Shown: piece by piece, positions 1 to 6,877 of the stretch
Numbering within the stretch: position 1 is the stretch's first letter
Layout: every line of letters begins with the position of its first letter
Assembly: GCA_020029455.1 (NCBI GenBank)
Contig: JAIBJH010000047.1
Coordinates: 1 to 13,090 of the forward strand
DNA from: Hyphomicrobiales bacterium
Lineage (GTDB): Bacteria > Pseudomonadota > Alphaproteobacteria > Rhizobiales > Aestuariivirgaceae
Length of the DNA stretch: 13,090 nucleotides
Reading direction: 5' to 3'
Position numbers and translations under genes: made by a program
Notes under the pieces: model-generated
What the model saw: only the letters and a program-made list of their open reading frames with translations
What the model was told of the DNA's origin: nothing
Databases searched by the model: none

Positions 1-110
1 CAAAGCTGGGTTCCATCTCTCGCTGCGCTCGGATGGAATGACGCGCCTATATTCATCCGTCATTCCATCTAAGCGATGTGGAACACATCGCGTGAGATGG
101 AACCCAGCTT
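1..110. repeat. Nested palindromic intergenic repeat
   Basis: A 17-bp perfect inverted repeat (3-19 with 94-110) encloses two further hairpins: 12-bp arms at 32-43 and 58-69, and an 8-bp stem at 73-80 and 84-91 with a GAA loop. The whole unit could fold as a cruciform or three-way junction on either strand. It lies outside any credible gene. The architecture fits a dispersed extragenic palindromic element (REP or MITE-like). Copy number in the genome cannot be seen from here. The left arm reaches the window edge, so the element may extend further. Confidence 0.75.
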
Positions 111-394
111 GGGGATCTGATGGATCGGAGCGCTCCACCGGGTTTGGTTTGACCTGCATGCAACCATCGAGGGCTCGAAAGCGGGCGAGGAGTGAAATAC
201 CGTGCCGGATCATCTGTAGGTGGCACTGTAACCGATTAACCACATCGCTAAACTTTTAGTTAACCTGTCCCATTCCGAGTCAGGACCCATCTTTACTCAT
301 TTCACTCCCTGATTTACCTTTCATTAAGACTTGAGGCGAGGGCAGCGGCAAAGACGGCCCCCTTCAGGCGTCAACAGTGGGTTGGGAGTGGGGT
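111..394. other. Gene-free region upstream of the BTLCP gene
   Basis: No credible coding sequence was found. The stretch around 230-270 is AT-richer than its surroundings and carries two TTAACC elements (236-241 and 260-265) and a short dyad CTAAA-CT-TTTAG (248-259). TTAACC resembles half-sites of the alphaproteobacterial cell-cycle regulator CtrA, but the canonical TTAA-N7-TTAA spacing is not present, so this is only suggestive. The promoter of the gene at 395 should lie in this region. I could not place -35 and -10 boxes with confidence. Confidence 0.4.
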
Positions 395-1009
395 ATGAAG
401 TGTGGGGCCTTTGCCATTGGCTTGCTGTTGGCAGTCATTGGCGCAACTGATGTGTCGGCTGCAAAACAGCTGGAAGGCCCTGAATTTGCCAATGAATTCG
501 GCCAGTCGCTTCCACCCGTTGGTTTCGTCAAATTCTGCGCCTCAAACCCGGAGGAATGCCGTTCGGTTGGCCGCAACATCAAGCGCATGTCCATGACGCC
601 AGAGGACTGGAATACGCTCTTCCAGATCAACAGGGCGGTGAACGTTGCCGTCAAGCCGGTCAGTGACATGGATCTCTATGGTGTCGAGGAACGCTGGGCT
701 TACCCGAAGGATGCCGGCGACTGCGAAGACTATCTGCTGCTCAAGAAGCGCGAATTGGAGAAGCTGGGCTTCCACTCGGGCTCATTGCTTATCACCGTCG
801 TACTCGATGAAAAGAATGACGGCCATGCGGTTCTCACCGTGGCAACGGAGAAGGGCGACTATGTGCTCGACAACCGCCGCAATGACATTCTGCTGTGGAA
901 GGATACGGGCTACACTTTCCTCAAGCGTCAATCGCCGCACGATCCACGCCGCTGGATGGCCCTCACGGGCGCAAAGAGCGACGGCACCCTGGTGTCCAGC
1001 GGGAATTAA
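395..1009 (+). CDS. Secreted transglutaminase-like cysteine peptidase (BTLCP, DUF920)
   Basis: The 204-residue product matches the bacterial transglutaminase-like cysteine proteinase family (Pfam BTLCP, formerly DUF920), common in alphaproteobacteria. Residues 1-23 form a signal peptide (short basic start, hydrophobic core, VSA-A cleavage site), so it should act in the periplasm. The papain-like triad is visible: Cys110 in GDCEDY, His144 in DGHAV and Asp159 in LDNR. Cys48 and Cys55 may form a disulfide. Family members elsewhere are adhesin- or surface-protein-cleaving proteases (LapG-like) or uncharacterised; the substrate here is unknown, and no LapD-like partner lies nearby. I chose the ATG at 395 because GGGAG sits 6 nt upstream and it places the signal peptide at the very N-terminus. 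A GTG at 377 would add six residues and is less likely. The gene is monocistronic and ends at a strong terminator. Confidence 0.88.
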   Translation: MKCGAFAIGLLLAVIGATDVSAAKQLEGPEFANEFGQSLPPVGFVKFCASNPEECRSVGRNIKRMSMTPEDWNTLFQINRAVNVAVKPVSDMDLYGVEERWAYPKDAGDCEDYLLLKKRELEKLGFHSGSLLITVVLDEKNDGHAVLTVATEKGDYVLDNRRNDILLWKDTGYTFLKRQSPHDPRRWMALTGAKSDGTLVSSGN

Positions 1010-1030
1010 TCCGACCCCCTGCAACAATTA

Positions 1031-1056
1031 GGGCGCCGTCTCCGGCGCCCTTTTTT
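1031..1056 (+). terminator. Rho-independent terminator of the BTLCP gene
   Basis: A perfect 8-bp GC-rich stem, GGGCGCCG (1031-1038) with CGGCGCCC (1043-1050), and a TCTC loop, is followed directly by six T residues (1051-1056) and more T-rich sequence. It lies 21 nt after the stop codon at 1009. Confidence 0.93.
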
Positions 1057-1070
1057 CTTCTTATTCTCCA

Positions 1071-1135
1071 TCGGCGGGCTTGACCCGCCGACCCAGTTCT
1101 TTCTTTACGCTGGTTGGGCCGGTCAAGCCGGCCCA
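1071..1135. repeat. Pair of REP-like hairpins in inverted orientation
   Basis: Two 8-bp stems stand about 23 nt apart: TCGGCGGG/CCCGCCGA (1071-1078, 1084-1091) with loop CTTGA, and TGGGCCGG/CCGGCCCA (1115-1122, 1128-1135) with loop TCAAG. The loops are reverse complements of each other, so the two units face opposite ways, like a REP doublet (BIME). They sit between the convergent ends of the BTLCP and peroxiredoxin genes. There is no T-run on either strand, so they are not classical terminators, but they could slow polymerase or protect the 3' ends of the transcripts. Confidence 0.7.
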
Positions 1136-1151
1136 TGGAGAAATTGGGGAG

Positions 1152-1808
1152 TTACCTCAAATCCACCAGCCGCAAATATGGCTTCACCGCCTTCCAGCCC
1201 TGCGGGAATTTTTCTTTCGCCGCGTCGTCAGAGATTGAGGCGAGGATGATCGCCTGATCGCCCTGCTTCCAATCGGCGGGCGTAGCAACCGACTTGGTGG
1301 CCGTGAGTTGCAATGAGTCAATCACGCGCAGGATCTCATCGAAATTGCGCCCCGTGCTCATGGGGTAGGTGACCATCAGCTTGATCTTCTTGTCCGGCCC
1401 GATGACATAAACATTGCGCACGGTTTGATTGTCAGCTGCGGTGCGGCCCTTGGCATCGCCCGAGGCATTGGGATGGATCATGCCGTAGAGCTTCGCCACG
1501 GTCATCTGGCTGTCGCCGATCATCGGATACTGAACGTCAGCGCCCGTGACATCCTTGATGTCCTTCTTCCAGCGCAGGTGGTCGTCAACGCTATCCACTG
1601 AAATGCCGATGAGCTTGACGCCGCGCTTCTGGAACTCTCCGGACTTGAGCGCCATGGCGCCAAGCTCCGTGGTGCAAACGGGCGTGAAGTCCTTGGGGTG
1701 CGAGACGAGAACGGCCCAGGAGCCGTCGATATAGTCGTGGAACTTGATGCGGCCTTCCGTGGTGTCGGCCTCGAAATCAGGGGCAATATCGCCAAGTTGC
1801 AGTGCCAT
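1152..1808 (-). CDS. 1-Cys peroxiredoxin (Prx6 type)
   Basis: The 218-residue protein is a thiol peroxidase that reduces hydrogen peroxide and alkyl hydroperoxides in the cytosol. The N-terminal thioredoxin fold (about residues 5-150) holds the catalytic motif HPKDFTPVC, with peroxidatic Cys45, Thr42 and Pro38. No second cysteine is visible in the rest of the chain, which together with the extended C-terminal domain (about 160-218, ending PYLRLVDLR) places it in the 1-Cys Prx6 group. Length is typical for the family. The ATG at 1808 has a strong upstream GGGAGG. A TATACT -10 box (1840-1835, minus strand) gives a leader of about 20 nt. The region just upstream carries a 24-bp operator-like motif nearly identical to one in front of the XRE-cupin regulator. 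It diverges from the gene at 1966. The electron donor is not encoded nearby. Confidence 0.95.
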   Translation of the reverse strand: MALQLGDIAPDFEADTTEGRIKFHDYIDGSWAVLVSHPKDFTPVCTTELGAMALKSGEFQKRGVKLIGISVDSVDDHLRWKKDIKDVTGADVQYPMIGDSQMTVAKLYGMIHPNASGDAKGRTAADNQTVRNVYVIGPDKKIKLMVTYPMSTGRNFDEILRVIDSLQLTATKSVATPADWKQGDQAIILASISDDAAKEKFPQGWKAVKPYLRLVDLR

Positions 1809-1834
1809 GTCGGCCTCCCTTTTTTACTTTGGGC

Positions 1835-1867
1835 AGTATAGACGAACAACCGTTCGGAATAAAGAAC
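1835..1867 (-). promoter_or_regulatory. Peroxiredoxin promoter with operator-like motif
   Basis: Read on the minus strand, this holds GTTC-N8-GAAC-N4-GTTC (1867-1844), then a TATACT -10 box (1840-1835), so the motif covers the -35/spacer region. On the plus strand, 1851-1869 match 12055-12073, in front of the XRE-cupin gene, at 18 of 19 positions (mismatch at 1863). CGAAC-AACC-GTTCG (1843-1856) is a second, overlapping dyad. Position and repetition argue for a transcription-factor site. That the XRE-cupin protein binds it is inference. The site also lies about 100 nt upstream of the divergent gene at 1966. Confidence 0.65.
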
Positions 1868-1965
1868 AAAATCTTCAGGACACTTTGCGCAAATCACAGA
1901 TTCTGGCGTAATCTATTGAATCAGCGGGGATTCGCCGCGACACCGACAAGAGACTGGAGCTTGCC

Positions 1966-2622
1966 ATGGCTTTCAACGCGAAGCTTGCCCGGGACATCGG
2001 ACTGACCAAAGCCGAGACCGCCATCATGCGGAAACTGGCGAGCCCCGAAGCCATCCAGGATTTCCTGACCGCGATGCCGAGCAATCCCGAGCCCGAGGGT
2101 GACACCTGCTACTCGGTGCGGATGGCTCTCAAGATGAACTGCTGCCACTGCATCGAGGCGGCATTCATTGCCGCCTGCGCCTTGATGCTCCATGGCAAGC
2201 CCGCGCTTCTGATGGACCTTGAGGCGCAAGGTGACGATGACCATGTGATGGCGCTGTTCAAGAGAGGGAGCCATTGGGGCACCATCTCCAAGAGCAATCA
2301 CATCTGGCTGCGCTGGCGCGACCCGATCTACCGAAGCCCCCGCGAGCTCGCCATGAGCTACTTCCACGAATATGTGCTGAATGACAACAAGACGCTGCGG
2401 CGCGTTTCACGGCCCTTTGACATCGGTGCCTTCGATCCCGTGCACTGGATCACCGCAGAGACCGATTGCTGGGACATGGCGGGCGAACTGGTCGACCTGC
2501 CGCATATTCCACTGCTGACTGCGGCCCAGGCTCGGAGATTGCGCAAGCGGGAGCATTTCGAAGTCCATGCCGGCAACATGAAGGAATTCGGCCCTGACTT
2601 CAGGCTCAACCTGCAAGGCTGA
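1966..2622 (+). CDS. Uncharacterised protein, possibly transglutaminase-like fold
   Basis: This 218-residue protein has no signal peptide or membrane segment and is probably cytosolic. I do not recognise a named gene. The centre looks like a transglutaminase/papain-like core: NCCHCIEAA (Cys59, Cys60, Cys62), followed by a hydrophobic helix, then LLMDLEAQGDDDHVMAL (His93) and WGTISKSNHIWLRWRDP (about 104-120). The Cys-EAA / His / WGxI order resembles the Cys-His part of transglutaminase-like domains; the acidic third residue is not obvious. The paired cysteines could alternatively bind metal. The ATG at 1966 has GGAG 6 nt upstream. It diverges from the peroxiredoxin gene across 157 bp containing the operator motif, and its stop lies 2 nt from the stop of the convergent flavoprotein gene. 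The existence of the gene is secure; the fold is inference. Confidence 0.75.
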   Translation: MAFNAKLARDIGLTKAETAIMRKLASPEAIQDFLTAMPSNPEPEGDTCYSVRMALKMNCCHCIEAAFIAACALMLHGKPALLMDLEAQGDDDHVMALFKRGSHWGTISKSNHIWLRWRDPIYRSPRELAMSYFHEYVLNDNKTLRRVSRPFDIGAFDPVHWITAETDCWDMAGELVDLPHIPLLTAAQARRLRKREHFEVHAGNMKEFGPDFRLNLQG

Positions 2623-2624
2623 CC

Positions 2625-5087
2625 CTATGTTTTGATGCGTTCGCCCCTGGGATCATAGAAGGGCTGCAATTGCACATCGGCGGCATGGCGCTTCCAGGCC
2701 AGTTCGACTTCCCATGTGCCGCTGTCCAGCCATTCCTTGGTGACGCCATCGGCATTCTTCACATAGGCAAGTGCCAGCGAGCGGCCAATGCGATGCCCCC
2801 AGGCACCTGACGTGGTGGAGCCGACGATCACGCCGTTCCGGTAGACTGGCTCCTCGTGATACATCATCGGAGCATTATTGCTGGTGTCCTTGAGGGCGAT
2901 AGCGACCATGCGCTTTGCCAGCAGCTTGAGCTTCCGCTGCTTCGCCAGTGCCTTCTGCCCGATGAAGCCGCCCTTCTTGTCCCAGGCCACACCGAAGCCC
3001 AGCCCCGCTTCAAGAGGCGTATCTTCGTCGGCGATGTCGTGGCCCCAGTGGCGGTATCCTTTTTCCATGCGGGCGTTGTTCATGCTGTGCATGCCGGCGG
3101 GCGCGAGGGCGAATTCCACGCCCGCCTTGAGAATGGTTTCAAGTACATGCTCGCTAAATTCTGCAGGCATGTAGAGCTCCCATCCCAATTCACCCACATA
3201 GGTGAGGCGTGTGGCACGCACCATGGCACAACCAATCTCGATTTCCCGAGAAGTGGCAAAGGGGAATGCTGCATTGGACAAGTCCTCACCGGATAGCTTC
3301 CGAAGCAGCGCCCGCGATTTCGGTCCCATCAGTGAGAGCATCGGCAGCCCTGACGAAATATCTGTCACCGTACAGTTCGCGCCATCTGGAATGTTGCGCC
3401 TGAGCCAAGTGAGATCGCGCGTCTGCGTGGCAGAGCCGGACACCACCATGAACTTCCGTTCGCCCAGGCGCGTTACCGTAAGATCGGCCTCGATGCCGCC
3501 GCGCTCATTGAGCCACTGTGTGTAGACAACCTTGCCTTTCGCAACATCGATGTCGTTCGCACAGATGCGGTTGAGATGCTTCAGCGCATCCTTGCCTTCG
3601 ACGAGGAATTTGCAGAAGGAAGATTGATCGAAGAACACAACATCGTTCTTGAGCCTGTCGGCTTCATACTGCGCGCAAGCGAACCAATTCTGCCGTCCAT
3701 AGGAGTATTCATACTCGGGCTTGACGCCATCGCGCCCATACCAGTTGGGCCGCTCATAGCCATTCACTTCGCCGAAGACAGCGCCAAGCGCTTTTGTCTG
3801 CGTGTAGAAGGGCGAGCGCCGCACACCGCGCGATGTCTCTGCCTGCCGGTAGGGCCAATGCATGGCGTAGAGAAGCCCTAGCGACTCCGACACGCGCTCG
3901 CGGATGTAGTTGCTGTTTGACTGGAAGGGATGGATGCGGCGGATATCCATGCCGTTCACATCCATCGGCGGATGGCCATTCTTGATCCATTGCGATAGCA
4001 CCAGCCCTGCACCGCCCGAGGACTGGATGCCGATGGAATTGAAGCCCGTCGCCATGAACAGGTTCTTCACCTCCGGCGCTTCACCCAGATAATAGCGCAC
4101 ATCGGGCGTGAAACTTTCCGGGCCATTGAAGAAAAGCTGGATGCCCGCCGTTTCCAGAAGCGGCACGCGGTTGATGGCATTGGCAAGGATCGGCTCGAAG
4201 TGATCCATGTCCTCGGGCAGCGTAACGAAGGCGTGCTCATCGTCGATGCCGCCACCACCCCACGGTTTGGCCTTGGGCTCGAAAGCCCCGACCATCAGCT
4301 TGCCGGCGTCTTCCTTGTAGTAGGTGCATTCATCGGCGACGCGCACCACCGGCATGTTGCGGGGCAGGGCATCGATGGGCTCTGACACGATGTAGAAATG
4401 CTCGCAGGCGTGAAGCGGAATGGAAACGCCAACGGACTTGCCAAGTTCGCGACTCCACATGCCGGTTGCCAGCACTACCTTGTCTGCCTTGATGGTTCCT
4501 GCTGTGGTCTCGACACCAGCAGCCTTGCCCTTGGCAGTGAGGATGCGCGTCACCTTAGTGTTCTCGAAAACCTTGGCACCGCGCGAGCGCGCGCCCGCCG
4601 CCAGGGCTTGCGTCACGTCGATGGGATTGACCTGCCCATCCTTGGGAAGGAATACGCCGCCTTTCACGTTGTCGAGATTGTAGTGCGGGATGCGCCGCTT
4701 GATCTCATCGAGGCCGATCACATCAACCTCGAGACCGAAATTCTTGGCCATGGAAGCCCCGCGCAGCAACTCCTCCATGCGGCCGTCGGTGAGGGCAAGA
4801 GAGATGGAGCCGTTCTGCTTGAAGCCCGTGGCCTGCCCGGTCTCCTTCTCAAGGCCCTCAAACAGGTCTGCCGTGTATTTGGCAAGTTCCGTGAGGTTCC
4901 GGGTGGCCCGCAACTGCCCGACCAATCCCGCCGCGTGCCATGTGGTGCCGGACGTCAGTTGCTTCCGTTCCAGGACCACCACGTTCCTGATGCCGATCTT
5001 TGTGAGGTGATAGGCAATCGAACATCCAACAATGCCCCCGCCAATGATGACAACGTCTGCGCGCACAGGAAAGGCGGTCTTGGCCAT
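2625..5087 (-). CDS. FAD-dependent dimethylglycine/sarcosine dehydrogenase-like enzyme with aminomethyltransferase domain
   Basis: The 820-residue protein belongs to the DMGDH/SARDH family, which oxidatively demethylates N-methylated glycines and hands the one-carbon unit to tetrahydrofolate. Order: DAO-type FAD domain (about 10-370) with GGGIVG (16-21), Glu40 ending the second strand, and WHAAG whose His51 aligns with the covalent-FAD histidine of the family; a linking FAO-type domain (about 370-425); a GCV_T folate-binding domain (about 430-710, with RMEKGYRHWGHDI); and the GCV_T C-terminal barrel (about 715-815, with GSTTSGAWGHRIGRSLALAYV). Length is typical of the family. The ATG at 5087 is followed by an FAD motif at the expected distance, and GGAGAC lies upstream. 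The exact substrate (sarcosine, dimethylglycine or another N-methyl compound) cannot be read from the sequence. No betaine or glycine-cleavage genes are adjacent; it appears to be transcribed alone. Confidence 0.88.
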   Translation of the reverse strand: MAKTAFPVRADVVIIGGGIVGCSIAYHLTKIGIRNVVVLERKQLTSGTTWHAAGLVGQLRATRNLTELAKYTADLFEGLEKETGQATGFKQNGSISLALTDGRMEELLRGASMAKNFGLEVDVIGLDEIKRRIPHYNLDNVKGGVFLPKDGQVNPIDVTQALAAGARSRGAKVFENTKVTRILTAKGKAAGVETTAGTIKADKVVLATGMWSRELGKSVGVSIPLHACEHFYIVSEPIDALPRNMPVVRVADECTYYKEDAGKLMVGAFEPKAKPWGGGGIDDEHAFVTLPEDMDHFEPILANAINRVPLLETAGIQLFFNGPESFTPDVRYYLGEAPEVKNLFMATGFNSIGIQSSGGAGLVLSQWIKNGHPPMDVNGMDIRRIHPFQSNSNYIRERVSESLGLLYAMHWPYRQAETSRGVRRSPFYTQTKALGAVFGEVNGYERPNWYGRDGVKPEYEYSYGRQNWFACAQYEADRLKNDVVFFDQSSFCKFLVEGKDALKHLNRICANDIDVAKGKVVYTQWLNERGGIEADLTVTRLGERKFMVVSGSATQTRDLTWLRRNIPDGANCTVTDISSGLPMLSLMGPKSRALLRKLSGEDLSNAAFPFATSREIEIGCAMVRATRLTYVGELGWELYMPAEFSEHVLETILKAGVEFALAPAGMHSMNNARMEKGYRHWGHDIADEDTPLEAGLGFGVAWDKKGGFIGQKALAKQRKLKLLAKRMVAIALKDTSNNAPMMYHEEPVYRNGVIVGSTTSGAWGHRIGRSLALAYVKNADGVTKEWLDSGTWEVELAWKRHAADVQLQPFYDPRGERIKT

Positions 5088-5110
5088 GAATGTCTCCGGT
5101 TTCTGTGAGA

Positions 5111-5140
5111 CAAGCTTAGCAGACCGTCTTGCTTAACAAA
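5111..5140. promoter_or_regulatory. Imperfect dyad between flavoprotein and rhodanese genes
   Basis: An imperfect palindrome centred near 5125 (AGCAGAC-C-GTCTTGCT, 5118-5133, one inserted T) lies 24-50 nt upstream of the flavoprotein start. It is flanked by AAGC (5112-5115) and a GCTT inside the right arm. Its size and location suit an operator for the minus-strand flavoprotein gene. No cognate regulator is visible in the window. A further hairpin (5149-5154 with 5163-5168, CGGCCT/AGGCCG) follows towards the rhodanese gene. Confidence 0.3.
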
Positions 5141-5255
5141 GGACCAGCCGGCCTCAACACCAAGGCCGCCAATTCACCTGATCCAGCCGGGCAAAAGCCT
5201 TTGCGATGACATGGCGTCTCCGCTATGAAGCGGCCACATAATAAGGACCCCATCT

Positions 5256-5657
5256 ATGTATCGCGGCGATCTGCCACCCGCTGAAGTTTTCGACCGCCTG
5301 AAGGCAAATGCCAATGCAGTGCTCATTGACGTTCGCACTCAACCGGAGTGGACCTTTGTGGGCTTGCCGCAGGTGGACCGCTTGGTCCGGGTCGCGTGGC
5401 AAGTTTACCCGATGATGGATATCAACGCCAAGTTCGTCGATGACGTGAAGGCCATGGGCCTGGCTCCTGACACCGAAATCTTCCTGATTTGCAGGTCCGG
5501 CGCGCGCTCGGCCTCGGCCGCGACCGCGCTCACCAATGCCGGCTTCTCCAATTGCTGGAATGTTGCGCAAGGCTTCGAGGGCGTGAAGGATGCCAGCGGC
5601 CATCGCAGCAACACCAATGGCTGGAAATATGCCGGCCTCCCCTGGACACAAAGCTGA
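5256..5657 (+). CDS. Rhodanese-like sulfurtransferase
   Basis: A single-domain rhodanese of 133 residues, presumably cytosolic (no signal peptide). The start has the family's typical IDVRTQPEW (Asp25, Arg27), and the active-site loop is CRSGARS (79-85), with Cys79 as the persulfide-forming residue and two arginines shaping the anion pocket. Such proteins pass sulfane sulfur between thiols or detoxify cyanide or sulfite. The gene is followed by metZ after 11 nt, so the two are almost certainly co-transcribed. This suggests a role in delivering or trapping sulfur for homocysteine synthesis, or protection against excess sulfide; the partner is inference. The ATG at 5256 has AAGGA 8 nt upstream. 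The C-terminal stretch after the loop (about 100-133) is a little longer than the minimal fold. Confidence 0.9.
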   Translation: MYRGDLPPAEVFDRLKANANAVLIDVRTQPEWTFVGLPQVDRLVRVAWQVYPMMDINAKFVDDVKAMGLAPDTEIFLICRSGARSASAATALTNAGFSNCWNVAQGFEGVKDASGHRSNTNGWKYAGLPWTQS

Positions 5658-5668
5658 CGATTAGAACA

Positions 5669-6877
5669 ATGACCAAAAAGATCAGAACCCGGAATTCACC
5701 CACTTGGGGAGATGCCACAAAGCTGGTGCGCGGCGGCCTTGACCGCACGCCCTATGGTGAAACCTCTGAAGCGCTCTATCTCAACTCCGGCTTTGTCTAT
5801 GACGCACCCGAAACCGCCGAAGCGCGCTTTTCCAACACCGCGAACTCAGACGGCGGCTATGTTTATGGCCGCTATGGCAATCCGACCGTCACCATGTTCG
5901 AGGAGAGACTAGCACTTTTGGAAGGTGCGGAAGCAGCCTATGGCGTGGCTTCAGGCATGGCGGCGGTTTTTGGCGCTCTGGCCTGCCAATTGAAGACGGG
6001 TGATCACATTGTCTCGTCCAAGGCGCTATTCGGCTCCTGCTATCAGATCATCACCGCCATCCTGCCGCGCTTCGGCATCACCCATACGCTGGTGGATGGA
6101 AATGACTTGAAGGCATGGAAGGCCGCATTCCGGCCGGAGACCAAGGCCGTATTCCTCGAAACGCCCTCTAACCCGACACTCGAGATCATCGACATGGGCG
6201 CTGTCGGCGAATTGGCCAAAGCCGCCAAGGCCTGTTTCGTGGTGGACAATATCTTTGCAACGCCCATCCTGCAGAAGCCGCTGCAATATGGTGCGGATGT
6301 GATTGTTTATTCCGGCACAAAACATATGGACGGGCAGGGCAGGGTGCTGGGTGGTGCGATTGTGTCAACCAAGCAATTCAAGGAAGAATTGCTGAAGCCC
6401 TTGCTGCGCCACACCGGACCATCACTTTCGCCCTTTAATGCCTGGGTGCTGCTGAAAGGCATGGAGACATTGAAGATCCGCGTTGATGCACAAAGCGCCT
6501 CCGCCCACGCCATTGCCGAGCACCTTGAGGCGCTTAAGGGTGTCTCGCGCGTGATCTATCCGTTCCTCGAAAGCCATCCCCAGGCAGCGCTGGCCCGCAA
6601 GCAGATGAAGAGCGGCGGCACCATGGTGACCTTCGAAGTGAAGGGCGGCAAGGACAAGGCCTTCGACATTCTGCGCAAGCTGCGTCTTGTCGATATTTCA
6701 AACAATCTCGGCGATGCCAAGTCGCTGATGACTCATCCAGCGTCGACCACCCATCGCAACATCGGGCCGGAGGCGCGCGCCATGATGGGCATCACCGATG
6801 GCATGCTGCGCCTGTCTGTAGGCCTTGAAGACGTGAACGACCTCTTGGAAGATATCAAGCAGGCCGCTGCCGGCTGA
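5669..6877 (+). CDS. metZ: O-succinylhomoserine sulfhydrylase
   Basis: A 402-residue PLP enzyme of the Cys/Met metabolism family. It converts O-succinylhomoserine and sulfide to homocysteine, the direct sulfhydrylation route to methionine. The PLP lysine is Lys218 in YSGTKHMDGQGRVLGG; the DGQGR that follows is typical of MetZ rather than cystathionine synthases. YGRYGNPT (66-73) supplies phosphate-binding residues from the partner subunit, and VVDNIFATP (191-199) holds the Asp that contacts the PLP ring nitrogen. The length is usual for MetZ. I chose the ATG at 5669, which gives the typical short N-terminus before TKLVRGG; the frame stays open further upstream but only as a shadow of the rhodanese. 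No strong ribosome-binding site is seen, which suggests translational coupling to the rhodanese 11 nt away. Sulfide would come from the CysI reaction encoded by the neighbouring operon. No SAM riboswitch was recognised upstream. Confidence 0.93.
   Translation: MTKKIRTRNSPTWGDATKLVRGGLDRTPYGETSEALYLNSGFVYDAPETAEARFSNTANSDGGYVYGRYGNPTVTMFEERLALLEGAEAAYGVASGMAAVFGALACQLKTGDHIVSSKALFGSCYQIITAILPRFGITHTLVDGNDLKAWKAAFRPETKAVFLETPSNPTLEIIDMGAVGELAKAAKACFVVDNIFATPILQKPLQYGADVIVYSGTKHMDGQGRVLGGAIVSTKQFKEELLKPLLRHTGPSLSPFNAWVLLKGMETLKIRVDAQSASAHAIAEHLEALKGVSRVIYPFLESHPQAALARKQMKSGGTMVTFEVKGGKDKAFDILRKLRLVDISNNLGDAKSLMTHPASTTHRNIGPEARAMMGITDGMLRLSVGLEDVNDLLEDIKQAAAG

Noticed and set aside
38..259. Plus-strand open frame of 73 codons at the left end
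   Set aside because: It runs through the palindromic repeat, has no domain or ribosome-binding site, and is rich in Arg and Ser as expected from non-coding GC-rich DNA.
4398..5108. Long plus-strand open frame (236 codons) opposite the flavoprotein gene
   Set aside because: It is antisense to a well-supported 820-residue enzyme with intact motifs and shows no recognisable domain; it arises from the GC-rich codon pattern of the opposite strand.
5088..5255. SAM-II-type riboswitch in front of the rhodanese-metZ pair
   Set aside because: I looked for it because metZ is often controlled this way in alphaproteobacteria, but the conserved pseudoknot elements such as AAGCUA were not seen; only short hairpins are present.
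5489..5668. Upstream extension of metZ
   Set aside because: The added 60 codons are the rhodanese gene read in another frame; the ATG at 5669 gives the usual MetZ N-terminus.
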